Shown: one piece after another, positions 35,279-44,666 of the stretch
How positions within the stretch are numbered: position 1 is the first letter of the stretch
Layout: each line of letters starts with the position of its first letter
Source of the DNA: Aquamicrobium sp. LC103
GTDB lineage: Bacteria; Pseudomonadota; Alphaproteobacteria; Rhizobiales; Rhizobiaceae
NCBI RefSeq assembly: GCF_001014615.2
Contig: NZ_LBCQ02000003.1
Span: 248,001 to 312,000 of the forward strand
Direction: 5' to 3'
Length of the DNA stretch: 64,000 nucleotides
Made by a program: the position numbers and the translations under genes
Notes under the pieces: generated by a model
Seen by the model: the letters and a program-made list of their open reading frames with translations, nothing else
Databases searched by the model: none
Told to the model about the DNA's origin: nothing

Positions 35279-38092
35279 TCAGCGCGGCTTCTTGCCGAAC
35301 ACCCTGATGTATTCGGCCTCGCCGCCTTTGGCGAGCGCCTTCGCCTGGCGCACCCATTCCTCGCGCTCGACGCGGCCGGGGAAGTTGATGTAACCGCCGA
35401 TCCAGGCACATTCCGCCTTCCTCCACGCCGCGACCTGGGTGAAGGTATGGATGCCGAGCTCGTTCAGCAGGCGCTCGGTCTTCGGCCCGACGCCCGCGAT
35501 CAGCTTGAGATCGTCGGGCTTGGCCGGCCGCGCCGTACCCGCCGGCCTGCCCCGTTCGGGAGGCGGAAGATCGACCAGTGAGGAAGCCGCCGGCACGAGC
35601 GTCGAGGGAGGCGTCTTCGCCGGTCCCGCGACCATCGCCGCGCGGGCGGCTTTCGGCGACGACGCCGTCTTGATCCGCCGCGGCTGGACGCCGACCGCGC
35701 CTTTGGTCGCAGCCTGTTCCCGGCGCGTCCTTGCAGTCCCCGGACGCACCTCCGCGCTCGCCGCCTCGCGCCCTTCGCCTACTTCGGTCAGCGATTTCTT
35801 CGGCGCGGAATCGCCGGCCTTTCCGGTCAACGCCTTCGAGGCCCGCACCTTCGGATGCTCCTCCTCGCGCAGCGCCTCGGCGGGAGTTCTCGCCTCGGAG
35901 CCTCCGGGCTGTTCGACGGCTTTTTGCGATTTGGCGCCCCGTCTCCGCGTCTCGACCGTCGGCGCCGCCGTTGCCGGGTCGTCCTCCGGCTCGCCGGCGA
36001 AGCTGATCACCGGCTCCATCGTGGCAAGCTGCGCGTCGTCGAGCCAGCACAGGCTCCTGTGGCCGCCACCGAGATCCTTGAGCGGCGGCACCTGCGTCTC
36101 GCAAAGATTGTCCGGCACGAACTTCTTCCAGCGGCAGCGCGTCTGGAACGGGCAGCCCGGCGGCGGGTTCATCGCCGAGGGAATGTCGCCCTCCAGCACG
36201 ATGCGCTTCTTGACCACGCTGGTGTCGGCAATCGGGATCGCCGAAAGCAGCGCCTCGGTATAGGGATGGTAGGGCGGCGAGAAGATCTGGTCCGTCGTCC
36301 CCTGCTCCACGATATGGCCGAGATACATGACGATCACCCGGTCGGCGATGTAGCGCACCACCGACAGGTCGTGGCTGATGAACAGCATCGTCGTCTTGTT
36401 CTTGCGCTGGATGTCCATCAGCAGTTCGGTCACCGCCGCCTGCACCGAGACGTCGAGCGCGGAGACCGGCTCGTCCGCCACCACCACCTTTGCCTGGCCA
36501 GCAAAGGCGCGGGCGACGCCGATGCGCTGCTTCTGCCCGCCGGAAAGCTGGCGCGGCATGCGCTCGGCGAAAGCACGGGGAAGTTTCACCAGATCGAGCA
36601 GCTCGAACATGCGCTGCCGCCGCTCCTCGACCGAACGGCCGATCTTGAACTTCTCCAGCGTCCGGATGATCTGCGAGCCGACCGAATGGCTCGGATTGAG
36701 CGTGTCGAACGGGTTCTGGAACACCATCTGGATCGCCGAGACCGTGTCGGTGTTGCGTTCCTCGATCGGCGAGGACTGGATTTCGGCATTGCCGAGCGTC
36801 ACCGTGCCATCGCTGGCCGTCTCCAGCCCGAGCAACACCTTGGCCAGCGTGGACTTGCCGCAGCCGCTCTCGCCGACGATCGCGACCGTCTCGCTCTCGC
36901 GCGCCTCGAAGCTGATCTGCTCGTTCGCCTTGACCGTGCGCGCCTCCGCCCCGCCGAAGATCGCATTGGCGGCGACATGGTAGTATTTCTTCAAATTGTC
37001 GACCTTCAGCACGGACGCGCCGGGCTTCACCGGTTCCTTCTCGGTCTTGGCCCCATCGGGCAGCGCCGCCCAGTCGATCTCATCGAACCGCACGCAGCGG
37101 CTCATATGGCCCGGATGCCCCGCGACCGGTATCATCGGTATTTCGGCGGCGTTGCACACGCCTTCCACGAAATGGTGGCAGCGCGGCCCGAAATTGCAGC
37201 CCCTGGGCCGCTCGTGCGGCAGCGGCAGCTGCCCCGGAATGGCGATCAGCGGCCGCGAGTTCTTGTCGGCGCCCGGCAGCGGGATCGAGCGAAACAGCCC
37301 TTGCGTATAAGGGTGGCGCATGTGGTCGAACACGTCCTCGATGCGGCCGGTCTCCACCGCCTCGCCCGAATACATCACCGTGATCTTGTCGCAGGTCTCC
37401 AGGATCAGGCCGAGATTGTGCGACACGAAGATCATCGACGTGCCGAATTCCTTGCCGAGCCCCTTCACCAATTCGACGATGCCGGCCTCGACCGTCACGT
37501 CCAGCGCGGTCGTCGGCTCGTCGAGCAGCAGCAGCGCCGGCTTCGAAAGCAGTGCCATGGCGATCACGATGCGCTGCTGCTGGCCGCCGGAAAGCTGGTG
37601 CGGATAGGAGCGCATCATCCGCTCGGGATCGGGCAGGCGCACCGCCTTCAGCATGTCGAGCGAGCGCTGGTAGGCCTCCTCCTTGGAAACCTTGTCGTGG
37701 ATCAGCGGCACTTCCATCAACTGCCGGCCGATCTTCATCGCGGGGTTCAGGCTCGCCATCGGCTCCTGATAGATCATGGCGATCTTGTTGCCGCGGATCG
37801 AGCGCAGCTCCTCCTCCGACATCTCGCCCATGTCCCTGCCCTGGAACCGGATCCGCCCACCGACGATCCTCCCGACATTCGACAGGTCGCGCATGATGCC
37901 GAGCGAGACGGTCGACTTGCCGCAACCGCTCTCGCCGACGATTCCCATCGCCTCGCCGGGCTGCACCGTGCAGGAAAAATCCATCACCGCCGGAATCTCG
38001 CCGCGGCGCGTGAAGAAGGAGATCGACAGGTTCTCGATTTCCAGGATGGGCTGGGTGCCTTCGATGTTCGTGGCTCTGACGGCTTCGTTCAT
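35279..38092 (-). CDS. Fused double ATPase of a peptide-type ABC transporter with C-terminal HhH-like domain
   Basis: A 937-residue protein. Residues ~15-340 are a DppD/OppD-type ATPase (Walker A GESGCGKST at 53-61, signature QLSGGQQQR). Residues ~360-685 are a DppF/OppF-type ATPase (Walker A ~407-415, signature QLSGGQKQR). Both end in the Cys-rich oligopeptide C-terminal motif. Residues ~703-857 are a Pro/Ala/Lys-rich low-complexity linker. Residues ~858-937 form an added domain beginning DDLKLIAGVGPKTERLLNEL, resembling the helix-hairpin-helix tail of rhizobial NuoE. The ATG at 38092 has GGGAG seven bases upstream. The fusion tail is very unusual. Confidence 0.93.
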   Translation of the reverse strand: MNEAVRATNIEGTQPILEIENLSISFFTRRGEIPAVMDFSCTVQPGEAMGIVGESGCGKSTVSLGIMRDLSNVGRIVGGRIRFQGRDMGEMSEEELRSIRGNKIAMIYQEPMASLNPAMKIGRQLMEVPLIHDKVSKEEAYQRSLDMLKAVRLPDPERMMRSYPHQLSGGQQQRIVIAMALLSKPALLLLDEPTTALDVTVEAGIVELVKGLGKEFGTSMIFVSHNLGLILETCDKITVMYSGEAVETGRIEDVFDHMRHPYTQGLFRSIPLPGADKNSRPLIAIPGQLPLPHERPRGCNFGPRCHHFVEGVCNAAEIPMIPVAGHPGHMSRCVRFDEIDWAALPDGAKTEKEPVKPGASVLKVDNLKKYYHVAANAIFGGAEARTVKANEQISFEARESETVAIVGESGCGKSTLAKVLLGLETASDGTVTLGNAEIQSSPIEERNTDTVSAIQMVFQNPFDTLNPSHSVGSQIIRTLEKFKIGRSVEERRQRMFELLDLVKLPRAFAERMPRQLSGGQKQRIGVARAFAGQAKVVVADEPVSALDVSVQAAVTELLMDIQRKNKTTMLFISHDLSVVRYIADRVIVMYLGHIVEQGTTDQIFSPPYHPYTEALLSAIPIADTSVVKKRIVLEGDIPSAMNPPPGCPFQTRCRWKKFVPDNLCETQVPPLKDLGGGHRSLCWLDDAQLATMEPVISFAGEPEDDPATAAPTVETRRRGAKSQKAVEQPGGSEARTPAEALREEEHPKVRASKALTGKAGDSAPKKSLTEVGEGREAASAEVRPGTARTRREQAATKGAVGVQPRRIKTASSPKAARAAMVAGPAKTPPSTLVPAASSLVDLPPPERGRPAGTARPAKPDDLKLIAGVGPKTERLLNELGIHTFTQVAAWRKAECAWIGGYINFPGRVEREEWVRQAKALAKGGEAEYIRVFGKKPR

Positions 38093-38156
38093 CATCAATC
38101 TCCCATATTCGCCTCGGCGGGTGAGGGGAAAACACGGTTCCTCATCGACATCGTCC

Positions 38157-39314
38157 TCAATCCTTCAGCGACTGTTCGCGCAACGCGTCGGCGAGCAGGT
38201 TGAGGCCGAGCACGAACGACATCAGCGCGATCGTCGGCGGCAGCGCGGGGTGAATGAACGAACGCAACAACCGGCTGGCATCCTTGATCGCCGTGCCCCA
38301 ATCCGGACTTTCCGGCGCGAGCCCGAGCCCGAAATAGCCGAGCGTGCCGAGAAGGATCGTGGTGTAGCCGATGCGCAGGCAGGCATCGACGATCAGCGGC
38401 CCGCGCGCGTTCGGCAATATCTCCCACAGCATGATGTACCAGGGCGTCTCGCCGCGGGTCTGCGCCGCCGAGACATAGTCGCGCGTCTTTATGTCCATGG
38501 TAAGCCCGCGCACGATGCGGAACACGCCGGGACTGGACGCGAAGACCACCGCCACGAAGATGTTGAGCTGGTTGGAATCGATCGAGACGATGCCGAGCGG
38601 ATCGGCGTCGAACACCAGCCCGACATAGATCCATCCGCCGATGAGGATCGTCAATGCCAGTTGCAGAACAAGCAGTTGCGGCCGATTCTTGAATCTGGTG
38701 AAGAACAGGACGCAGAAGAAGATGATCGGGAACAGGAAGAACAGCCCGGCCATCGCGTAGGGAATGGGCGTGTCCATGATGCCCGGCGTCACCAGCAGGT
38801 AGAAGAGCAGGATCACCGGGAAGGCGAGCACAAGATTGGCAAGGAACGACAAGACCGCGTCGATCCTGCCGCCATAGTAGCCGGCCGGCAGGCCGAGCGT
38901 GATGCCCACCATCAGCGCGAAGGCGGTGGCCGCGGGCGCGATGATGAGCACGATCTGGCTGCCATAGACCATGCGGCTGAAGACGTCGCGGGCGAGCTTG
39001 TCGCCGCCGAAGAGGTAGATGCCGCCGCCGTCCGGCACGACCGCCCCCGGCAGCGCGTCCTTCATGATCGGTATCTGCGCCAGCGGATTGAACGGCGAGA
39101 CGGTGCCCGCGAAGATCGCCGTGAACAGCCAGAACAGGCAGATGGCGACGCCGGCGATCCCCACGCCGCTGTCGAAGAGTTGGCCGTAGAGGCCGAGCCT
39201 CTTCTTAAAGGTGAAGCTCGCGCCGAGCACGAGAGCGATCGCCAGCCAGACCGGCCAGAACCGGGCGAGAACCCCGATTAAGATCTGGAAAGCGCCGATG
39301 AACTCCAGTTGCAT
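38157..39314 (-). CDS. Peptide-type ABC permease, DppC-like
   Basis: A 385-residue permease. It opens with two to three hydrophobic segments and a periplasmic loop, and the BPD_transp_1 core contains the coupling loop RDYVSAAQTRGETPWYIM. An extra pair of hydrophobic segments around residues 190-250 makes it longer than ordinary DppC (about 300). It pairs with the DppB-like permease 15 bases upstream and the fused ATPase downstream. The substrate is unknown, with peptides or other organic solutes likely. Confidence 0.9.
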   Translation of the reverse strand: MQLEFIGAFQILIGVLARFWPVWLAIALVLGASFTFKKRLGLYGQLFDSGVGIAGVAICLFWLFTAIFAGTVSPFNPLAQIPIMKDALPGAVVPDGGGIYLFGGDKLARDVFSRMVYGSQIVLIIAPAATAFALMVGITLGLPAGYYGGRIDAVLSFLANLVLAFPVILLFYLLVTPGIMDTPIPYAMAGLFFLFPIIFFCVLFFTRFKNRPQLLVLQLALTILIGGWIYVGLVFDADPLGIVSIDSNQLNIFVAVVFASSPGVFRIVRGLTMDIKTRDYVSAAQTRGETPWYIMLWEILPNARGPLIVDACLRIGYTTILLGTLGYFGLGLAPESPDWGTAIKDASRLLRSFIHPALPPTIALMSFVLGLNLLADALREQSLKD

Positions 39315-39329
39315 GTTCCCGGCGCTCCC

Positions 39330-40367
39330 CTATTGAACCCGAATGCGTGGATTGAGGTAGGCGTAGCCGATGTCGGAGATGAGCTGCGTGAACAGCACCA
39401 CGAAGACCGAGACCAGCGAGCAGCCGAGCAGAAGGTCGATGTCGTTGTTTCCCGCCGCCTCCACCAGCGTGAAGCCGAAGCCCTGGTAGCGGAACATCGT
39501 CTCGACGATGACGACGCCGGTGAGCAGCCACGGAAACTGCAGCATGATGACGGTGAACGGCGCGATCAGCGCGTTGCGCAGCGCGTGCTTGACGACGACA
39601 GAGCCGAAGCCGAGCCCCTTCAGACGCGCGGTGCGGATATATTGCTGCGTCATCACCTCGACCATCGAGGCGCGCGTCATGCGCGCGATGTAGCCGATGC
39701 CGTAGACCGCCATGGTCATCACCGGCAGGGTGAAGTTGTAGAAGGTGACGCCCTGGTTCGTGGCGCTCGCGGCAGACCCGTTCAGCCAGCCGAGCCAGGA
39801 GGCGAAGATGACGGTGAAGATGACGCCCGAGACGTATTCTGGCGTCGCCGTGGTGGCGATCGAGGCGACCGAGAGCACGCGGTCGGTCCGCGATCCCTCC
39901 CGCATCCCGGCGAGAATGCCGATCAGCAGCGCCACCGGCACCATCACCACCATCACCCAGAACATCAGGATGCCCGTCGCTCCGAGCGCCGGAAAGAGCT
40001 TGTCGGCCACCTTCACCCTGAACTTCGTGGAACAGCCGAAATCGCCCTGCAGAACGCCCGCATAGGTCGGCACGTCCGGTTCGTCGCAGAAGCGGAAGCG
40101 CGGCGTCACCGCCCCGGTCGCCGGATCGATGTTGGGCTGCTTGGGCAGCACGCCCAACCATTGCCCGTAGCGGACGAAGAAATTCTGTCGGTAGCCGTTC
40201 TTGACGAGCCAGCTTTCCAGTTGTTCGGTCGTCGCCCTCTGCTCGGTCTGGCTGATCGCCAGCTTCTTGAGGTTCGGCTCGAGGTTGACGAGGAAGAAGA
40301 CCACGAATGTCAGGCATAGCATGGTCAGCATCATCGTGATGAAGCGACGCAGTATGAATGAAAGCAT
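39330..40367 (-). CDS. Peptide-type ABC permease, DppB-like
   Basis: A 345-residue permease with the DppB-type N-terminus (FILRRFITMMLTMLCLTFVV), a periplasmic region with two cysteines (FCDEP and FGCSTK) and the coupling loop QQYIRTARLKGLGFGSVVVK. The ATG at 40367 follows AGGGGG; an in-frame TTG one codon earlier is ignored. It follows the binding protein gene by 82 bases. Together they form a four-gene SBP-B-C-ATPase operon. Confidence 0.93.
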   Translation of the reverse strand: MLSFILRRFITMMLTMLCLTFVVFFLVNLEPNLKKLAISQTEQRATTEQLESWLVKNGYRQNFFVRYGQWLGVLPKQPNIDPATGAVTPRFRFCDEPDVPTYAGVLQGDFGCSTKFRVKVADKLFPALGATGILMFWVMVVMVPVALLIGILAGMREGSRTDRVLSVASIATTATPEYVSGVIFTVIFASWLGWLNGSAASATNQGVTFYNFTLPVMTMAVYGIGYIARMTRASMVEVMTQQYIRTARLKGLGFGSVVVKHALRNALIAPFTVIMLQFPWLLTGVVIVETMFRYQGFGFTLVEAAGNNDIDLLLGCSLVSVFVVLFTQLISDIGYAYLNPRIRVQ

Positions 40368-40449
40368 CAATGCCCCCTGCCGGCAGGTTTGGGGTCAATC
40401 GTAATCGGAGGCTGCGGAGGAGTTGGCAACCTCCCCCGCACCGCGACCA

Positions 40450-42099
40450 TTACGCCTCGTCGAGCCAGACCTTGCCGAGGTCGATCTCGAAGGTGGGATG
40501 CATTCCGTGGTTCTTCACCGCCTCGACCGAGTGGTTGAAGAGCTTGCGCCAGTAGGGCTGGATGATGATGCCCGACTCCTGAAGGATTTTTTCGATGTCC
40601 TCCATCATCCCCTTGCGCTTCTCGGCGTCGGCCACGGCGAGCGCCTCGCCCAGCTTCTTGTCGAAATCCGGGTTGGACCAGCCGCTTTCGTTCCACGCCT
40701 CGCCGGTGCGATAGCCGAGCGAAAGAACCTGGACGCCGAGCGGGCGCATGTTCCAGTTGGTCATCGAATAGGGGAACTTCGTCCAGTCGTTCCAGAAGGT
40801 GGAGCCCGGCAGCACCGTGCGCTTGACCTTGATGCCGGCCTCGCGGAGCTGGGCTGCGATCGCGTCGCCGGTGTTCTTGTGCCAGTCCTCGTCGACGGTG
40901 ATCAGCTCGTGCTCGAAGTCGAGCTGGCCGGCTTCCTCGAGCAGCGCCTTGGCCTTCTCGACGTCGCGGGAGATCGGCGGCAGCTCGAAATATTCGGGGT
41001 GAATCTGGCAGACATGGTGGTTCTCCGCCACCGTGCCGGCGCCGCCATAGCCGAGTTGCAGGATCGTCGCGTTGTCGACGGCGAGCTGCAGCGCCTGGCG
41101 CACTTTCTGGTCGTCATAAGGCTTGTTGTTGACGTTGGTGCGCGCCACCAGCGTCGTCGCGGTAACCACTTCCGATTTCACCAGGCCGAGATCGTCGAGG
41201 ATCTGGACGTAATCGGCGGAGGTCTCGTAATTGCTGTGGATTTCGCCCGACTCGAACGCGCTGACCATGGCGGCGGGGTCGGTGCCGTAGTCGATGAACT
41301 CGACGCCGTCGAGATAGGCTTCGCCGCCCCACCATTGACCGTTCTCGCGGCGTTTGAAGACGACGCGGCTGCCGACGTCGAAGGAGACCAGCTCGAAGGG
41401 ACCCGTGCCGATCGGGTTGCGGGTGAAGTCGGCGCCCGTCTCGTCGAAGGTGCGGTGGACGACGAGGCCCGGATAGTCGGCAAGGTTCGGGACGAAAGAG
41501 ATGTCCGATTCCGTCAGCGCCACCTTCACCGTGAAATCGTCCACCCGCGTGATCGCGCCCTCGCGCGCCTTGCCGGTGTCCTTGTCGACCAGCGTGCCCA
41601 TGCGGGCGGCCATCGAATTGCCTTCGGCCTTGGCGTCGCACCAGCGGTTCAGGTTGTAGATGACGTCGTCGGCGTTGAAAACGTCGCCATTGGTCCAGGT
41701 CGCGTTCTGGCGCAGCTTCAGGATGTATTCGGTCGCGTCGTCGTTCACCTCCCAGCTTTCCAGCAGGTAGGGCTCGAACGTGTATTCGCGCGTGTACTTG
41801 ACCAGCGGCTCCAGCGACTGACGCTGCGAATTGGAGATCTCGGACCAGTCCGCCATCCGCGGATCCTTCGGCGCCTTGATGAACATCGCGATCTTGATCA
41901 CGCCGCCCTTCTTCGGCTCCTCCTGCGCAAAGGCGGGAGCGGGCGCGCCGATCATGCCGTAGGCAAGCGCGGTGCTGGCTCCGAAGACGCTGGCCAGCGC
42001 CAGGAATTCGCGACGGTCGAACTTGCCGGCCTTGGTGTCTTCGGCGAGTTTCCTGATGTGATCGGGAACACGATCACCGTTGCTCCTGTAGAACTTCAT
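40450..42099 (-). CDS. Peptide-type ABC substrate-binding protein, Tat-exported
   Basis: A 549-residue extracellular binding protein of SBP family 5. The N-terminus carries the Tat motif in [14 protein letters not shown] after a charged ~30-residue n-region, with cleavage expected near APAFAQEE. The family core includes [18 protein letters not shown] and [17 protein letters not shown]. The ATG at 42099 has GGGAG seven bases upstream. Tat export suggests folding or a cofactor before export. It is the first gene of the transporter operon. Confidence 0.93.
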   Translation of the reverse strand: MKFYRSNGDRVPDHIRKLAEDTKAGKFDRREFLALASVFGASTALAYGMIGAPAPAFAQEEPKKGGVIKIAMFIKAPKDPRMADWSEISNSQRQSLEPLVKYTREYTFEPYLLESWEVNDDATEYILKLRQNATWTNGDVFNADDVIYNLNRWCDAKAEGNSMAARMGTLVDKDTGKAREGAITRVDDFTVKVALTESDISFVPNLADYPGLVVHRTFDETGADFTRNPIGTGPFELVSFDVGSRVVFKRRENGQWWGGEAYLDGVEFIDYGTDPAAMVSAFESGEIHSNYETSADYVQILDDLGLVKSEVVTATTLVARTNVNNKPYDDQKVRQALQLAVDNATILQLGYGGAGTVAENHHVCQIHPEYFELPPISRDVEKAKALLEEAGQLDFEHELITVDEDWHKNTGDAIAAQLREAGIKVKRTVLPGSTFWNDWTKFPYSMTNWNMRPLGVQVLSLGYRTGEAWNESGWSNPDFDKKLGEALAVADAEKRKGMMEDIEKILQESGIIIQPYWRKLFNHSVEAVKNHGMHPTFEIDLGKVWLDEA

Positions 42100-42381
42100 C
42101 GAGGTTCTCCCATTGTGTGTTGTTGACTTTACCATTCCCCGGCCGGGTCTCGTCTTGAAAATCGACTTCCCGAACTTATGCCTCTTTGCGGAATGTGCCT
42201 CGTTGACAGGCGTACGGATGGCGTAATTGCGACAAACTTGACGCAAAATTGGCATGCAGTCAAAGATTCAGGACGCACTTTCCCCGGCAAATGTCTCATG
42301 ACAAACAACGCGCTACATCTCCTGACGACCGGAATCTGCGCTGTCCCTCGGCCGAAAGGGTGATCGTCGCGGCAAGGTCGA

Positions 42382-42410
42382 TTGACGCGCAACCGGCGGC
42401 TTGTTAGCAA
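42382..42410 (+). promoter_or_regulatory. Candidate promoter of the cobalamin uptake operon
   Basis: TTGACG (42382-42387), 17 bases, TAGCAA (42405-42410), positioned just before the predicted riboswitch. The 5' part of the 42100-42737 gap (42100-42381) holds no recognisable gene. Confidence 0.5.
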
Positions 42411-42414
42411 CCAA

Positions 42415-42615
42415 GGTCTACGCTTGAGGTGCCTCGCCGGCTGCCGGTCGAGGTTAAGAGGGAATACCGGAAGGTCCCGCGCAAGACGGGTCCGAGCCGG
42501 AGCTGCCCCCGCAACTGTGAGCGCCGAGAAATGTCCGAATGCCACTGGAGCAATTCCGGGAAGGCGGGCATTTCGCCGAAGCGCGAGCCAGGAAACCTGC
42601 CTCAGGTCGTCACCC
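42415..42615 (+). promoter_or_regulatory. Cobalamin riboswitch
   Basis: The leader shows the ordered conserved blocks of the B12 aptamer. These are GAGGTGCC near its start, GGTTAAGAGGGAA around 42452, GCTGCCCCCGCAACTGTGAG around 42501-42520 and the B12 box AGCCAGGAAACCTGCC at 42586-42601. A stretch of about 120 bases leads to the btuB start and could form the expression platform. It should repress btuB-F-C-D when adenosylcobalamin is abundant. Confidence 0.95.
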
Positions 42616-42737
42616 ACCGGTCGCGGGACGCTTCCGGAGCTGTGATTTCGCAGTGGTGACGAAGGTCATCGCTGGCGGGACAAGACCGTCCTCACCGGCA
42701 AAATTATCGCAGCGGGCGCCACGCCACGGGGGACATC

Positions 42738-44666
42738 ATGATTTACACACGCACGATCCGGCTTCTCGGCGCGGCTTCCGCCCTGACGCTCGCCGGCTTC
42801 GCGCCGGCCACGGCGCAGGAGCTCCGGCTCGACACCATCCTCGTCACGCCCAACCGCACGCCCACCGAGGCGAGCAAGGTGGGCTCGAAGGTGGAGACCG
42901 TTACCAGCGAGGAGATCGAGCAGCGCGCGCTGCCGCTGGTGGTGGATTATCTGACGTTGCTGCCGGGCGTCTCCACCTCCTCCAGCGGCGGGCTTGGACA
43001 GGAGACCGGCCTCTTCGTTCGCGGCGCCGACAAGAAATACGTCAAGACGCTGTTCAACGGCATCGACATTTCCGATCCCACCGCCACGCAGGTGCAGAGC
43101 TCCTACGAGCACCTCATCATGGGTGGTGTCAGCGGCATCGAACTGCTGAAGGGCTCCCAGGGCACCCTCTACGGTTCGGAAGCCGTCGCCGGCGTCCTCG
43201 GCATCTCGACGCTCGACGGCATCGAGGAGGGCGTTCACCACGAGATATTCGGCGAGTTCGGCTCCAACGCCACCGCGCGCGGCGGTTACAAGCTTTCGGG
43301 CGCCGACGGCACCGGCAAGGCGGCGCTCACGCTCCACGGCCTGACGACCGACGGAATTTCCTCCGCCAGGGTGAACGGCCATCCGCTGGTCGACGGCGAT
43401 CCCAACCGGCTGGAGGACGATTTCTACCGCAACTTCACCGGCACCTTCGCCGGCGAGAAACAGGTCGGCGAGTATCTGACACTGTTCGGCTCCGGCCTCC
43501 TCATCAATTCCGAAGGCGATTTCGACGACAGTGGCAATCCGCCCACCGACAACGAGCTCAACACCGGCAAATCCAACCAGAAGGCCGCACGCCTCGGCGC
43601 GACGCTGACGCTCCTCGACGGACGCTTCCGCAACACGGTTTCGGGCCAGATCTTCGAGATGGATCGCGAGATTTCCAGCGCCGGCGTGTTCGGCGGCTTC
43701 CTCAGCCCGTTCGAGGGACACTATCTCGGACGTCGCACCAAGATCGACTATCAGGGCGAATTCGACGTCGCCGACTGGGCGACATTGCAATTCGGCGCCG
43801 ACCACGAACGCCAGAGTGCCGCGGTCACCGACAATTTCGGCACCGACACCGACGACGATTTCGATCTCAACGGCGTCTGGACACAGGCCGTTCTGGAGCC
43901 GCTCGAAAACCTGACGCTCACCGGTTCGGTGCGGCACGACGACCACAGCGAATTCGGCGGCCACACCACCTGGCGCGCGACGGCCGCCTATTTCCTCCCC
44001 GACTACCGAACGAAGTTCCACGGCTCGCTCGGCACCGGCTTCCGCGCGCCCAGCCTCTACGAGCTCTACGCGCCTTTCGCGGGAAATCCCGACCTCGATC
44101 CCGAGGAAAGCACCAGTTTCGATATCGGCGTCGAGCAGCGCTTTTTCGACGACAGGCTGGTTGCGGACGTCACCTTCTTCCTGCTCGATACCAGGAACCT
44201 GATCGACTACAGCTACTCGACCTTCTCCTATGTCCAGATACCGGGCACGACGGAGCGGCGCGGCGTCGAGGCCTCGCTGACCTGGCAGGCGGCGAGTTGG
44301 CTCGATATCGGCGCCTCCTACACCTACACCCATACCGAGCAGCCCGACGGCGAGCGCCGGCCGCGCATTCCGCTGCACGACATCGTGCTTTCGGCGACCG
44401 TGCGTCCGGCGGAGAAATGGACGGTCTCGGCATCCGCCCGCGGTGTCATCAACGTGAACGACAGAATCGCGCTCGCCGGAGGCGCGTTCGAGGACGTCAA
44501 GCTGAAGGACCATCTTCTCGTCAACGCCAAGATCGCCTACCATCCGACTGAAAACAGCGAGCTTTACGTGCGCGGCGAAAATCTGCTCGATCAGGACTAC
44601 GAGACCGTTCGCGGCTACGGCACGCCCGGCATTTCCGGCTTCGCCGGCTTCCGGATGAAGTTCTGA
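42738..44666 (+). CDS. btuB: TonB-dependent vitamin B12 receptor BtuB
   Basis: A 642-residue outer-membrane receptor. It has a signal peptide ending ATAQE, a TonB-box-like DTILVTPNR, a plug domain (LLPGVSTSSSGG, ELLKGSQGTLYGSEAVAG) and a 22-strand-type barrel ending in Phe (FAGFRMKF). The cobalamin riboswitch upstream and BtuFCD downstream identify the ligand as a corrinoid rather than a siderophore. Its stop overlaps the btuF start (TGATG). Confidence 0.95.
   Translation: MIYTRTIRLLGAASALTLAGFAPATAQELRLDTILVTPNRTPTEASKVGSKVETVTSEEIEQRALPLVVDYLTLLPGVSTSSSGGLGQETGLFVRGADKKYVKTLFNGIDISDPTATQVQSSYEHLIMGGVSGIELLKGSQGTLYGSEAVAGVLGISTLDGIEEGVHHEIFGEFGSNATARGGYKLSGADGTGKAALTLHGLTTDGISSARVNGHPLVDGDPNRLEDDFYRNFTGTFAGEKQVGEYLTLFGSGLLINSEGDFDDSGNPPTDNELNTGKSNQKAARLGATLTLLDGRFRNTVSGQIFEMDREISSAGVFGGFLSPFEGHYLGRRTKIDYQGEFDVADWATLQFGADHERQSAAVTDNFGTDTDDDFDLNGVWTQAVLEPLENLTLTGSVRHDDHSEFGGHTTWRATAAYFLPDYRTKFHGSLGTGFRAPSLYELYAPFAGNPDLDPEESTSFDIGVEQRFFDDRLVADVTFFLLDTRNLIDYSYSTFSYVQIPGTTERRGVEASLTWQAASWLDIGASYTYTHTEQPDGERRPRIPLHDIVLSATVRPAEKWTVSASARGVINVNDRIALAGGAFEDVKLKDHLLVNAKIAYHPTENSELYVRGENLLDQDYETVRGYGTPGISGFAGFRMKF

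Noticed and set aside
42738-44666. Interpretation of the TonB receptor as a siderophore receptor
   Set aside because: A cobalamin riboswitch precedes it and BtuFCD genes are coupled behind it.
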